A stretch of DNA of 64,000 nucleotides from Bacteroidales bacterium (lineage in GTDB: Bacteria > Bacteroidota > Bacteroidia > Bacteroidales > UBA932). The notes under the pieces were generated by a model. That model saw nothing but the letters and a program-made list of their open reading frames with translations. It was not told the DNA's origin and did no database searches. Location of the stretch: contig JAFWOY010000040.1 of the NCBI GenBank assembly GCA_017509755.1, forward strand, positions 116,446 through 180,445. The letters are read 5' to 3'. The position numbers and the translations under genes were made by a program. Shown here in pieces: positions 16,068 through 25,933 of the stretch. Position 1 is the first letter of the stretch. The number at the start of each line of letters is the position of its first letter.

Positions 16068-17549
16068 TCAACCTAGATGCGAGACGTCGATACGGGTATA
16101 GTCGTGGGCTCCGACGTGGAAATGGACGGTGCGCATGACTGGCGGTAGACCAAGGTAGTCGAAGGCTTCCCGCGGAATCATGACCTCGACATCGACCGGA
16201 TGGTCGGCGAAATTGGCGACGATCGCCATGGCACTGCCATCGTAACCCCGCATCCAGGCGAACTGGCGGTTGGGATCGAAGTGCGCGGAGGCAGGATTGA
16301 CGTACATCAGGTCAAAGGTCTTTCCTTTGGAGAAGATGGCATCAGCCGCTGCGATGCGCAGCAGGCGGCAGTATTCCTTGTAGAGAATGCTCTCCTCCAT
16401 GGTCAGATGGCCCTGAAGGAAACGTACCACCGAAGGGACGGTGCAATAATCGAAGATGGACGTGCGGCCGTCGCGGCCGCTGAAGCCTTCGGCTTCCATG
16501 CCCCGCTCCCCGAATTCCTGCCCGAAATAGAGCATGAACGGGGCCGTGTTGAACAAGAGCGACACGGCGAGGGCTGCGAGGGAGGCCTTGCCGCTGCCCG
16601 CGAAGAAATCAGAGGCTACACGCTGTTCATCGTGGTTTTCAAGGAAATGAAGCATCCGCGGCTGCAAGTCGCCCTGGAACTGCCATTCCTGCGTGAGCGA
16701 AGATGCCGGGCGGCCGTCGCAGACAATGCCGCGAAGGGCATCGTAAAACCCGGACTTGTCGTAGAGCAGGTCGAAACCGGCGTCAGCATACTTCCGGTAG
16801 TTCTCTTTGCCATAGACTTCGGCAATGAACAACAGGCCCGGGTGGTCGGCCCGGAGCGCACGGAAGGCCCATTCGAAAAAGGCAGCCGGCACCATCTCCA
16901 CCATATCGCAGCGGAACCCGTCAACGCCCTTCCCCACCCAGAATTTCAGGATTTGGAGCATTTTGCTCCAAGTGCCACGGTTTTCGTAGTTGAGTTTGAT
17001 GGTGTCATACCAATCGTTCTTCGAGGGCCAGGCGTGGAAAATGTCATTGCCGGTGGCATAGGCGGGATTCTCCTCATAGCGGCTGTGCAGTTCTTCCGGC
17101 AGATGGAGCGGTTCGCCGAGGGGATAGAAATTCTCCTCGGTAAAATAACTGCGGTATTCGCGGTACACGTGGTTCGGGACGAAATCGATGATGACTTTCA
17201 TTCCTGCCTTGTGGGTCCGTTCTACCAGGGCCTCGAATTCAGCCATCCGGTTGTCGAGGTTCACGGCCAAAGCGGGATCGACGTCGAAATAGTTCCGGAT
17301 GGCATACGGCGATCCGGCCTCGCCTTTGACAAGCGAGGGATCGCAATCGGGAATGGTCCGGAAATGGGTGCGGGTCGCGTGGGAAATCACGCCGGTGTAC
17401 CACACGGCACCGATGGAAAGCTTCTTGAACTTGGCAAGCACCTCATCGGTCACGTCGTTGAATTTGCCCGAGCCATTCCTGGCATAAGAGCCTCCGGGTA
17501 CACAGGTTCGGTTCCCAAAGGCTCTCAATAACAATTGATAGATGATCAT
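16068..17549 (-). CDS. GH13 alpha-amylase-family glycosidase (cytoplasmic)
   Basis: 493 residues. The four GH13 regions are visible: DFVPNH (122-127), GFRCDMVEM with nucleophile D215, FIAEVYG with acid/base E244, and FLENHDEQR with H306-D307. There is no signal peptide, so it likely acts on internal glycogen or imported maltodextrin. Its ATG directly follows the TAG stop of pfp (TAGATG), so translation is probably coupled and alpha-glucan breakdown is tied to glycolysis. Exact specificity (amylase, maltogenic enzyme or transferase) cannot be told. Confidence 0.9.
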   Translation of the reverse strand: MIIYQLLLRAFGNRTCVPGGSYARNGSGKFNDVTDEVLAKFKKLSIGAVWYTGVISHATRTHFRTIPDCDPSLVKGEAGSPYAIRNYFDVDPALAVNLDNRMAEFEALVERTHKAGMKVIIDFVPNHVYREYRSYFTEENFYPLGEPLHLPEELHSRYEENPAYATGNDIFHAWPSKNDWYDTIKLNYENRGTWSKMLQILKFWVGKGVDGFRCDMVEMVPAAFFEWAFRALRADHPGLLFIAEVYGKENYRKYADAGFDLLYDKSGFYDALRGIVCDGRPASSLTQEWQFQGDLQPRMLHFLENHDEQRVASDFFAGSGKASLAALAVSLLFNTAPFMLYFGQEFGERGMEAEGFSGRDGRTSIFDYCTVPSVVRFLQGHLTMEESILYKEYCRLLRIAAADAIFSKGKTFDLMYVNPASAHFDPNRQFAWMRGYDGSAMAIVANFADHPVDVEVMIPREAFDYLGLPPVMRTVHFHVGAHDYTRIDVSHLG

Positions 17550-18788
17550 CTATCGCTCCCAGTTCAGGATCTGGTAGAAGTCGTAGTCTTCCGGATTGGG
17601 AACATACTGCCGGGCGCCTTCGTAGTCACGCGGCGTAATGTAGTTGAGCAGGTGCTTGAAAACCACCTGGGCCTGGTCGCCGTCGATGTCGACGAGGCGC
17701 GGCGGAATCTTGCCCGTCTCGGGATCCTGGAGCTCTTCAAGATAGAGCGGACGGATGGTGCCGATCTGGTCGACGAACACCATACAGCCGGTCTCGCCCT
17801 TCTGGAAAAGTTCGTACACGCCGGCACCGAGCTGCGAGCAGTAGAAAAGGTCGTAGGCGATCGGCTGCTGGCAGCGGATGTCATAGCCGATCTCAACCGG
17901 ACGGGTCTTGACCTTCATGCCGATCTCCTTGAGCTTGATCTCGAGCATATCGTTGAACAACTGGGCCTTGGAAATCTTGCCCAATTCCGGATGGCCGTGG
18001 TCGTCAAAGGTGAACTTGATGCCGGTTTCCTTCAGCTGCTCATCGCTGAGCATATGGAACACGCCTTCGGAGACGATGATGCCGCCATAGGCGATTCCGC
18101 GCAGCTTGCGTTTGATGATGGCGCTGATGGACAGGCGGACGATCTTGTCGACCGTGATCTCGGTCTTGTTGAACATCTCGGGGATGATGATCATCGGATA
18201 GTGGCAGGAAGCGCCGATACCCATGGCCAGGTGGCCGGCGCTGCGGCCCATCGCGGAGACGATGAACCAGTTGCCGGAAGTACGGGCATCCTCATACACC
18301 GTCGTGGCGATACGGGCGCCTTCCGCTTTGGCCGAGTTGTAACCGAAGGTCGGGGCATTCATCGGCAACGGGAGGTCGTTGTCGATGGTCTTGGGCACGT
18401 GGATGTTCTGGACGGGATAGTGTCTCTCGCGCATGAACTTGGAGATACGGTTGGCCGTCGAAGCAGTGTCGTCGCCGCCGATAGTCACCAGCAGCCGGAT
18501 ATTGTTTTCCTGGAAGAATTTCAGGTTGAAATAGCGGTCGAAGTCTTCCTGCGTCGGCTTGTAGCGGCTCATCTGCAGGTACGATCCGCCACGGTTGAAG
18601 ATGGAGTCAGCAAGGGCGAAATTGAATTCGATGAAATTCGGCGATGCAGAGAAAAGGCCGGAATAGCCCCCGTGCAGACCGAGGACACGGTACCCTTCGG
18701 CCATGAATGCCTTGGCGATCGTTCCCTCCACGGTATTGATACCGGGAGCGGGGCCACCGCCTGCCAAAATGATAATGGACTCTTTCAT
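17550..18788 (-). CDS. Phosphofructokinase, pyrophosphate-dependent type
   Basis: 412 residues starting at ATG 18788. The family motifs are GGGPAPGINTVEG (10-22), GGDDT (104-108) and PKTIDND (132-138). The second aspartate of GGDD and the lysine of PKTIDND are the classic markers of PPi-using enzymes; ATP-PFKs have GGDG and PGTIDND. The enzyme would therefore phosphorylate fructose 6-phosphate with pyrophosphate, reversibly, in the cytoplasm. It is first in a two-gene unit with the GH13 enzyme. An upstream open frame runs antisense through ligA and is rejected. Confidence 0.92.
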   Translation of the reverse strand: MKESIIILAGGGPAPGINTVEGTIAKAFMAEGYRVLGLHGGYSGLFSASPNFIEFNFALADSIFNRGGSYLQMSRYKPTQEDFDRYFNLKFFQENNIRLLVTIGGDDTASTANRISKFMRERHYPVQNIHVPKTIDNDLPLPMNAPTFGYNSAKAEGARIATTVYEDARTSGNWFIVSAMGRSAGHLAMGIGASCHYPMIIIPEMFNKTEITVDKIVRLSISAIIKRKLRGIAYGGIIVSEGVFHMLSDEQLKETGIKFTFDDHGHPELGKISKAQLFNDMLEIKLKEIGMKVKTRPVEIGYDIRCQQPIAYDLFYCSQLGAGVYELFQKGETGCMVFVDQIGTIRPLYLEELQDPETGKIPPRLVDIDGDQAQVVFKHLLNYITPRDYEGARQYVPNPEDYDFYQILNWER

Positions 18789-18823
18789 AATATCGGAAAT
18801 AATATCTCTCGGTTTTGACCTCG

Positions 18824-18831
18824 CAAAGATA
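18824..18831 (-). promoter_or_regulatory. -7 promoter box for pfp-GH13
   Basis: Minus-strand TATCTTTG, matching TAnnTTTG, 35 bases before the ATG at 18788, in the divergent gap with ligA. Confidence 0.5.
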
Positions 18832-18853
18832 TTACTTTTTGACAAATATTCGT

Positions 18854-18861
18854 TAATTTTG
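18854..18861 (+). promoter_or_regulatory. -7 promoter box for ligA
   Basis: TAATTTTG, matching TAnnTTTG, 17 bases before the ligA ATG. It faces away from the pfp box. Confidence 0.45.
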
Positions 18862-18878
18862 TAGTTTATTGCAGGGTT

Positions 18879-20906
18879 ATGGCCAGAATAACGAAAGAAG
18901 CGGCAAAACAACGGATCGATTTCCTGAAGAAGGAACTCGAACGGCAGAACTACAACTACTACGTCCTCAACCAGCCCGTCATCACGGATTTCGAATTCGA
19001 CCTGCTGATGGGCGAATTGCAGGGCCTTGAGAAGATGTACCCTGAATTTGCCACGGAAGACAGCCCCACCCGCCACGTAGGCAGCGACCTGGCCGGCGCG
19101 GCGGGCAGCGAATTCGTCCAGGTGCCCCACCGCTATCCCATGCTGTCCCTGGGCAACACCTATGCGAAAGACGAGCTTCTCGATTTCGACAACCGGATCC
19201 GGAAAGCCGTCAGCGCGCCTTACAGTTTTTCCTGTGAACTGAAGTTCGACGGTACGGCCATCTGCCTGACCTACCGCGGCGGACGACTGCTGCGCGCCCT
19301 TACCCGCGGCGACGGGCAGAAAGGCGATGACGTGACCCGCAATGTCATCCACATCGCCTCCATTCCCCGGGAAATCCACGGCGAGAACATCCCCGATGAA
19401 TTCGAAATCCGGGGAGAAATCTACATGCCCTATGCGGCCTTCGACCGCCTCAACGCCGAACGCACGGAAGCAGAACTCGAGCCCTTCGCCAATCCCCGCA
19501 ACGCTGCCTCAGGCAGCCTGAAACTGCAGAATCCTGCCGAGATGCGCACCCGCGGCCTCGACTGCGTCCTCTACCACGTCCTCGGCGAAAACCTGCCCTT
19601 CAAGACCCACATCGAAGCCCTCGAAGCTGCCCGCAGCTGGGGGCTTCCGATTTCTGCCTACAGCCAGCGCGCCGACAGCATCGAAGAGGCCATCGCCTAC
19701 ATCGATGCCTGGGATACGCGGCGCAAGACCCTTCCCTTCGCCACCGACGGCATCGTCATCAAGGTCAACGAACTGGACCTGCAAAGGCAACTCGGCTTCA
19801 CCGCCAAGTCACCCCGTTGGGCGACGGCCTGGAAGTTCAAACCTGAGCAGGCGCTCACACCACTCCTCTCAGTCGACTATCAGGTCGGCCGCACGGGCGC
19901 AGTCACGCCCGTGGCCAATCTGGAACCCGTGCAACTTTCCGGCACTGTGGTCAAGCGGGCCTCGCTCCACAACAAGGACCAGATGGACCTGCTCGACATC
20001 CATATCGGCGATTATGTCTATGTCGAGAAAGGCGGCGAGATCATTCCGAAGATTACCGGCGTGGAATTGTCGAAACGGCCGGCCGACGCCCAACGGCCAG
20101 CTTTCCCTTCCTGCTGTCCGGACTGCGGTACACCGCTCGTGCGGGATGAAGACGAGGCCCGGCACTACTGCCCCAACCGGGAATCCTGCCCCGTCCAGAT
20201 CAAGGGCCGTTTCATCCATTTCGCCGGACGCAAAGCCATGGACATCCTGGCCGGTGACGCAACGGTTGAACAACTGTATAACAAAGGCTACATCCACACG
20301 CTGCCCGACCTTTATACCCTGTCCCGTGCCCAACTGATCGACCTGGACGGCTGGCAGGAGAAATCGGCCGACAACTTCCTATCCAGCCTCGAAGCCAGCC
20401 GCAACGTCCCGTTTGAACGCGTGCTCTATGCGTTGGGCATCCGCCATGTCGGTGAACAGACCGCCAAGACCCTGGCACGCCACTTCGGCTCGATCGACGC
20501 GCTGGCTGCCGCCACCCGGGAAGACCTGGTGCAAATCGAGGACATCGGCGATACGGTAGCCGATTCCATCCTGGCTTATTTCGCTTCCGAAGCCGGGCAG
20601 GAGACCGTCCGTCGGCTGCGGGAAGCGGGGCTGCAGATGGCCGTCAACGCGGAGGCAAACCAGCCGCTGTCCGACACCCTTTCTGGAAAGACCCTTGTCA
20701 TCTCCGGCAATTTCTCCATCTCCCGCGAAGCGATGAAGAGCCTCATCGAAGCGCATGGCGGCAAGAATGCCGGCTCACTGAGCGGCAAGACCGCCTGGCT
20801 CCTGGCGGGCGAAAAAGCCGGCCCGGAGAAACTCCGGAAAGCCGAGAAACTCGGTATTCCCGTGATCGATGAATCCCAGTTCTATACACTGATTGGAAAG
20901 GAATAA
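18879..20906 (+). CDS. ligA: NAD-dependent DNA ligase
   Basis: 675 residues, the standard length. The adenylation lysine is K122 in CELKFDGTA, followed by the OB fold, a four-cysteine zinc finger (about 411-435: CPDCG...CPNRESC), helix-hairpin-helix repeats (RHVGEQTAKTLARHFGS) and a C-terminal BRCT domain (about 600-675, with GKTLVISGNF). It seals nicks in replication and repair using NAD+. The yihY gene starts three bases after its stop, and the RSH gene follows, forming a plus-strand unit. Confidence 0.98.
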   Translation: MARITKEAAKQRIDFLKKELERQNYNYYVLNQPVITDFEFDLLMGELQGLEKMYPEFATEDSPTRHVGSDLAGAAGSEFVQVPHRYPMLSLGNTYAKDELLDFDNRIRKAVSAPYSFSCELKFDGTAICLTYRGGRLLRALTRGDGQKGDDVTRNVIHIASIPREIHGENIPDEFEIRGEIYMPYAAFDRLNAERTEAELEPFANPRNAASGSLKLQNPAEMRTRGLDCVLYHVLGENLPFKTHIEALEAARSWGLPISAYSQRADSIEEAIAYIDAWDTRRKTLPFATDGIVIKVNELDLQRQLGFTAKSPRWATAWKFKPEQALTPLLSVDYQVGRTGAVTPVANLEPVQLSGTVVKRASLHNKDQMDLLDIHIGDYVYVEKGGEIIPKITGVELSKRPADAQRPAFPSCCPDCGTPLVRDEDEARHYCPNRESCPVQIKGRFIHFAGRKAMDILAGDATVEQLYNKGYIHTLPDLYTLSRAQLIDLDGWQEKSADNFLSSLEASRNVPFERVLYALGIRHVGEQTAKTLARHFGSIDALAAATREDLVQIEDIGDTVADSILAYFASEAGQETVRRLREAGLQMAVNAEANQPLSDTLSGKTLVISGNFSISREAMKSLIEAHGGKNAGSLSGKTAWLLAGEKAGPEKLRKAEKLGIPVIDESQFYTLIGKE

Positions 20907-20909
20907 GCC

Positions 20910-21872
20910 ATGCGACTGTTCTGGGCCAGAATCAAGGATTTCATCAAGATGCTCGTCAAGTTCCTGACGAAGGACATCTGGGCACTCGATTTCAGCGAAT
21001 TGAGCAATGCCCGGAAACGCTTGTTCAAGAGCATCCAGGCCTTCATCCTGACCGCCCGCGGCTTCGCCAAGGAGCGCGTCGGCCGTGAAGCTGTGGCCCT
21101 GAGCCAGTTCACCATCCTGGCCTTCATCCCGATGATTGCCGTCATCCTGTTCGTCTCGCACGGGTTCGGACTGGACCGCCTGCTTTCCGACTCGCTGATG
21201 GAGTCATTCCCCACCAGCACCCAGCTCATCCAGGTGATCATGGACTACGCCATGAACCTCATCAAGGCCACGGAGAACGGCGTCTTCGGATGGATCTCAT
21301 TCCTGAGCTTTGTCTGGACCGTACTTTGGCTGATGATCAATGTCGAAGTCTCTTTCAACCGGATCTGGCAGGTCCCGGTTCCCCGGAAACTCTGGCAGCG
21401 GATCGCCGTCTATTTCGCCATCATGCTGGTCACGCCGTTCGTGCTCCTGCTGCTCTTCTCGGGCTGGACCTGGTACGCCCGGTTCATCGGCCTGCTCGAA
21501 GGCAACCTGGGACCGTTCAATTTCATCACGACCAACTTGTTCTGGCTCGCTTTCTACGGGATCGTCGTCCTGGCGCTCTCGGTGATGTACAAATTCATTC
21601 CGCACACGAAAGTCCGCTACGGCTCGGCCCTCAAGGCCGCCCTGATCGTCGGCGTCGCCTTCGTGGCCATCCAATATCTCTATATGGGAACCCAGGTGAT
21701 GGTGACGCGCCTCGGTGCCGTGTACGGCGCCCTGGCTTTCATCCCCCTCTTCATCGTCTGGCTCAACCTGTGCTGGCAGATCATCCTGTTCGGTGCAGAA
21801 CTTTCGCGGGGATACCATACGGTGGACTGCCAGGAGGCGCAGGAACGCGGACTGGCCGGACGCCCCAGCTAA
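20910..21872 (+). CDS. YihY/BrkB-family inner-membrane protein
   Basis: 320 residues with about six predicted transmembrane helices, including QFTILAFIPMIAVILFVSHG, ISFLSFVWTVLWLMINVEVS and FAIMLVTPFVLLLLFSGW. The pattern SxxLxxFNRIWQVP and the closing FIPLFIVWLNLCWQIILFGAEL are typical of the YihY/UPF0761 family. It was once labelled ribonuclease BN, which is wrong. Role is unknown; some members are linked to lipid or solute transport. A charged tail follows the last helix. Confidence 0.9.
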   Translation: MRLFWARIKDFIKMLVKFLTKDIWALDFSELSNARKRLFKSIQAFILTARGFAKERVGREAVALSQFTILAFIPMIAVILFVSHGFGLDRLLSDSLMESFPTSTQLIQVIMDYAMNLIKATENGVFGWISFLSFVWTVLWLMINVEVSFNRIWQVPVPRKLWQRIAVYFAIMLVTPFVLLLLFSGWTWYARFIGLLEGNLGPFNFITTNLFWLAFYGIVVLALSVMYKFIPHTKVRYGSALKAALIVGVAFVAIQYLYMGTQVMVTRLGAVYGALAFIPLFIVWLNLCWQIILFGAELSRGYHTVDCQEAQERGLAGRPS

Positions 21873-21884
21873 CGCAATAAACCT

Positions 21885-24119
21885 ATGTTTACAGAAGAGG
21901 ATTATAAACTGATTGAACGGGAGTTCGCCGGGTTGCGGGAATCCAGCCGGAAACGCTGTGCAGACGAGCAGCAGTACCAGTTGGTGCTCAAAGCCTTCGA
22001 GTTCGCCAATGAAGCCCATAAGGGAGTCCGGCGCCGCTCGGGAGAGCCTTACATCCTGCATCCGATTGCCGTGGCCAAGATCGTCGTCGATGAGATCGGG
22101 CTCGGCTGCAAGTCGATCTGCGCCGCCCTGCTGCACGACGTGGTGGAGGACACCGATTTCACGGTCGAGGACATCCAGCGGCTCTTCGGCGACAAAATCG
22201 CCTCGCTGGTGGACGGCCTGACCAAGATCAAGACGGCCCTCGACAATGACAACAAGAACAAAGGGCAGGCAGCCCGCGTCAGTCTGCAGGCTGAGAATTT
22301 CCGCCGCATCCTGGTAACCCTCAACGACGACGTGCGCATCGTGCTCATCAAACTGGCAGACCGGCTCCACAACGTGCGGACCATCCAGTTCATGCCTGAA
22401 TACAAGCGCGACAAGATCCTCAGCGAGACCATGTTCCTCTTCATCCCCCTCGCCCACCGGCTCGGCCTTTACAGCATCAAGTCGGAGATGGAGAACATCT
22501 GGCTCAAATACCGTGAACCGGCGGCCTATGCGTCCATCGAGCAACAGCTCAACCGGATCATGGAGGAACGGGGAATACAGATCGACACCTTCATCGATCC
22601 CATCCGGCAGGAACTCGACAAAGCAGGCTACAAATACACGATCCTGAAACGCCTCAAAACACCCTACTCCATCTGGAAGAAGATGAATTCGAAGAATATT
22701 CCCTTCGAACAGATCTACGACATCTACGCCGTGCGCATCATCTTCGAACCACGGACGGATTTCACGGAGCGGGAACAATGCTGGTTTATTTTCTCCGTCA
22801 TCACCGGCCTGTACCAATACAAGCCCGACCGGACCCGTGACTGGGTGGACAAGCCTAAGGCCAATGGCTATGAAGCCTTGCACCTGACCGTTATGAGCCA
22901 TACCGGCAACTGGGTGGAAGTGCAGATCCGTTCCCACAGGATGAATGCCATCGCGGAACGCGGCATCGCCGCCCACTGGCTTTACAAGGACGCGGAAGGC
23001 GGAAGCGGCGACAATGAGATCGAACTCTGGCTCCAGCAGGTCCGGGAAATTCTCGAGAACCCCGACATCGATGCGATGCAGTTCCTCGACGAGTTCCACC
23101 AGGAACTGGTCACTTCTTCCATCTACGTGTTTACGCCGATGGGGGAATCGAAAAACCTGGCCAAGGGAGCCACCGCCCTCGATTTCGCCTACAGCATCCA
23201 TACCCAGGTCGGCAACCATGCGATTGCCGCCAAGGTGAACCAGCGGCTCGTCCCCCTCTCCCAGGTCCTGACCAACGGCGACCAGGTGGAGATCATCACT
23301 TCGGAAAGCGGCAAGCCCAAGCGCGAGTGGCTGAATTTCCTCCAGACCAACCGGGCCAAGAACCTGGTGATGGACTTCCTCAAGTCCGACAAGAAGAACA
23401 GCATCAAGGAAGGCATGGCCATCCTCGACCGGGAACTCGACGCGCGGGGCATCTCCGAACGCAGCCGCGTCATCAAGAAACTCATCGACTACTACAAACT
23501 CGCCAGCGGCAAGGACGAGCTTTACAACAAGATCGGCATCGGCGTCATCGACTTGAGCGACCTTGACAAAGCCCTGAAGACCAATGCAGAGCGTCGCAGC
23601 GTCCAGATGTGGGGCGTCAAGCTGCTCAGCCCGTTACGCAACAGTTCCATCAACAAGAAGAACGAATTCCTGCTGCAGGAAGACATCGACCAGGGAACCA
23701 TCTCCTTCAATATCGCCGAGTGCTGCTCCCCGATTCCGGGTGACAGCGTGGTCGCCTTCATCGAGGACGACGGAACGGTCACCATCCACAAGAAAAGTTG
23801 TCCCGTGGCAGGCAACCTGGCCTCCAAGGAAGGGCATCGGATCGTCTCGGCCAAGTGGAGCAAGCATTTCATGATGTCGTATCTGGCAAGGATTTCGCTG
23901 GAGGGCATCGACCGGGTCGGCGTCCTCAGCGATTTGACCCGTGTGATCTCGCTGGTGCTCGGTGTCAACATGCGCAAGCTCCATATCGAGACGCACGATG
24001 AGATCTTCGAAGGGCAGATAGACCTCTACGTACACAGTACCGACGACCTTGACAGGCTGATTGCCGCCATTTCGAAAGTCAAGGGCATCGAGCGGGTCAA
24101 ACGAGTAGATATCAATTGA
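21885..24119 (+). CDS. RelA/SpoT-type (p)ppGpp synthetase/hydrolase
   Basis: 744 residues with the long RSH layout: HD hydrolase domain (YILHPIAVAKIV, then LLHDVVEDTDFT), synthetase domain (YDIYAVRIIFEP, DKPKANGYEALHLTVM, ERGIAAHWLYK), TGS domain (VFTPMGESKNLAKGATALDF) and a C-terminal ACT domain. Both catalytic halves look intact, so it should make and degrade the stringent-response alarmone. It starts 12 bases after yihY and ends within two bases of the next gene's ATG, so it is part of a long operon. Calling it rel or spoT would need phylogeny. Confidence 0.95.
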   Translation: MFTEEDYKLIEREFAGLRESSRKRCADEQQYQLVLKAFEFANEAHKGVRRRSGEPYILHPIAVAKIVVDEIGLGCKSICAALLHDVVEDTDFTVEDIQRLFGDKIASLVDGLTKIKTALDNDNKNKGQAARVSLQAENFRRILVTLNDDVRIVLIKLADRLHNVRTIQFMPEYKRDKILSETMFLFIPLAHRLGLYSIKSEMENIWLKYREPAAYASIEQQLNRIMEERGIQIDTFIDPIRQELDKAGYKYTILKRLKTPYSIWKKMNSKNIPFEQIYDIYAVRIIFEPRTDFTEREQCWFIFSVITGLYQYKPDRTRDWVDKPKANGYEALHLTVMSHTGNWVEVQIRSHRMNAIAERGIAAHWLYKDAEGGSGDNEIELWLQQVREILENPDIDAMQFLDEFHQELVTSSIYVFTPMGESKNLAKGATALDFAYSIHTQVGNHAIAAKVNQRLVPLSQVLTNGDQVEIITSESGKPKREWLNFLQTNRAKNLVMDFLKSDKKNSIKEGMAILDRELDARGISERSRVIKKLIDYYKLASGKDELYNKIGIGVIDLSDLDKALKTNAERRSVQMWGVKLLSPLRNSSINKKNEFLLQEDIDQGTISFNIAECCSPIPGDSVVAFIEDDGTVTIHKKSCPVAGNLASKEGHRIVSAKWSKHFMMSYLARISLEGIDRVGVLSDLTRVISLVLGVNMRKLHIETHDEIFEGQIDLYVHSTDDLDRLIAAISKVKGIERVKRVDIN

Positions 24120-24121
24120 TT

Positions 24122-25933
24122 ATGAGAAGAATTACAGCTACGGTACTCCTATTGGTGTTGTTTGCGGCGTGCTGCATCTTCAGCCATTCCTGCGCCAACA
24201 CCACCACCGCCCCGAGCGGCGGACCCAAAGACACGCTCCCGCCCGTGCTGCTCAAGATCACCCCGGAACCGGGGAATACGGAGTTTCCACTCACCGAGGG
24301 GAAGATCACCTTGCTCTACAACGAATATACGGTTGTCAAGACCCCTGCAGACATTCTGCTGTCCCCGCCTACCAAACGCAAACCGACCGCGAAGGTCAAA
24401 GGCAAGAACATCGTCGTCACCCTCCCGGATACCTTGAAATCAGACCAGACCTACACGATTGATTTCGGACAGGCCCTGGCCGACAACAATGAAGGCAACC
24501 TGGCCCCGCGCCTGGTCTATGCCTTTTCCACCGGTGATTCGGTCGATTCCCTGTATTTCACGGGAAAAGTCCTGGACAGCAAGAACCTGGCACCCGTCAA
24601 CAAGGCCCTGGTGGCCGCGTATATCGACCAATCCGACTCGGCTTGCTTCAAGTCCCTGCCAGATGCTGTCGTAAAAACGGACGACTGGGGCTATTTCGTC
24701 CTGCGCAACCTGCGCGACACCACGTACCGCGTGTATGTGTATACCGATACCGACGGGGATTTCAAATACAACCCGGACGAAGACGAAGTCGGCTTCCTGG
24801 ACGACCCTTTCAAGCCTGTCACGGTCATGACAGACACAACGTACGAACTACGCTCCTTCAACATGGCGGACACGGCTCTGTGCATGGCCCGTCTCTCCAT
24901 GATGGAGTTATATACTTTCAAGGAACTTCAGACGGTCCAGTACCTCCAGAACAGCGGCCGGACCAGCGAGCGGCAAGGCTTCCTCAAGTTCAGCGCGGCC
25001 GAAGTCCAGATTGACGAACTGGAATTCGTGGGCATCCCCGACACGTCCGTGATCCTGCAATACAACCCTTCCCGCGACAGCATCGATTTCTGGATCAACA
25101 CCGACTACCGGCTCGACGACAGCCTGCTGATCCGGCTCAAATATCTGAAAACCGATTCTACGGGCGTGCTGGCTCCCGCCGAAGAGCGACTGTCCCTGGC
25201 TGTCCAGAAACAGGAGCAGGAGCAGCAACCTGCGGGCGGCCGACGCCTGGCCGGGGAGCAACAGGAGAAACAAGGCCCCGATACGACCTTCCAACTGAAA
25301 ATCAAAGCCCAGGACGAGACGGTCGAACAGTTGGGTGTCCAGATTGAATCCGACCTGCCCATTACCCGCATCGTCCGCGACTCCATCCGCCTGACCGAGA
25401 CAAACCCGAAAGGGCAGCAAAGTGCCAAGTCGTTCACTTTCAAACAGGACACGGCGGATATCCGCCGGTATATCATCACACCGGCCGAGGCGCTGATCAA
25501 AGGGTATGACTACGAATTGACCTTGCCCCAGGGAACTTTCTTCAACCTTGACAAACTGCCCAATGCTGCTTCCTCGGCCAAATTCAAAGTGCCGCAGGCC
25601 GAAGAACTGAGTACCCTCGACCTGGTCATGACGGATGTGGAAGACCGCTACATCGTGGAATTGACCGATGAGAAAGGATCGAATGTCATCCGGACTTACC
25701 AGATCGACCAGTCGCAGACGCTCCGTTTCCCCTACCTCAAGGCCGGCAAGTATATGATCCGCATCACTTGCGACAAAAACCGGAACGGTTTTGCCGACAC
25801 CGGCAACCTGCTGGAACACAAGCAGCCTGAAACGGTGCGTTTCTATGAGAACGCACCGGGCGTCAAGGTGCTGGAGATTCTCGAATCGGCCGAAATCGAA
25901 CAGACCATAAATTTGAAGGAGATGTTCCGATGA
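24122..25933 (+). CDS. Ig-like (Big_5-type) domain lipoprotein
   Basis: 603 residues from ATG 24122. The N terminus is hydrophobic and ends in HSCANTTTAPSGGPKDTLPP, a lipoprotein start often seen in Bacteroidota (Cys just before ANTT). The first domain (about 35-140) has the Ig-like pattern found in SbsA-type proteins (YTIDFGQALADNNEGN), followed by a carboxypeptidase-regulatory-like beta domain (VYVYTDTDGDFKYNPDEDE) and a further beta-rich region. It is probably envelope-anchored and structural or binding in role. ATGA overlap with the next gene suggests joint translation. Confidence 0.8.
   Translation: MRRITATVLLLVLFAACCIFSHSCANTTTAPSGGPKDTLPPVLLKITPEPGNTEFPLTEGKITLLYNEYTVVKTPADILLSPPTKRKPTAKVKGKNIVVTLPDTLKSDQTYTIDFGQALADNNEGNLAPRLVYAFSTGDSVDSLYFTGKVLDSKNLAPVNKALVAAYIDQSDSACFKSLPDAVVKTDDWGYFVLRNLRDTTYRVYVYTDTDGDFKYNPDEDEVGFLDDPFKPVTVMTDTTYELRSFNMADTALCMARLSMMELYTFKELQTVQYLQNSGRTSERQGFLKFSAAEVQIDELEFVGIPDTSVILQYNPSRDSIDFWINTDYRLDDSLLIRLKYLKTDSTGVLAPAEERLSLAVQKQEQEQQPAGGRRLAGEQQEKQGPDTTFQLKIKAQDETVEQLGVQIESDLPITRIVRDSIRLTETNPKGQQSAKSFTFKQDTADIRRYIITPAEALIKGYDYELTLPQGTFFNLDKLPNAASSAKFKVPQAEELSTLDLVMTDVEDRYIVELTDEKGSNVIRTYQIDQSQTLRFPYLKAGKYMIRITCDKNRNGFADTGNLLEHKQPETVRFYENAPGVKVLEILESAEIEQTINLKEMFR

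Noticed and set aside
21297..23219. A 640-codon minus-strand open frame
   Set aside because: It is antisense to yihY and the RSH gene; no family motif is seen in it.
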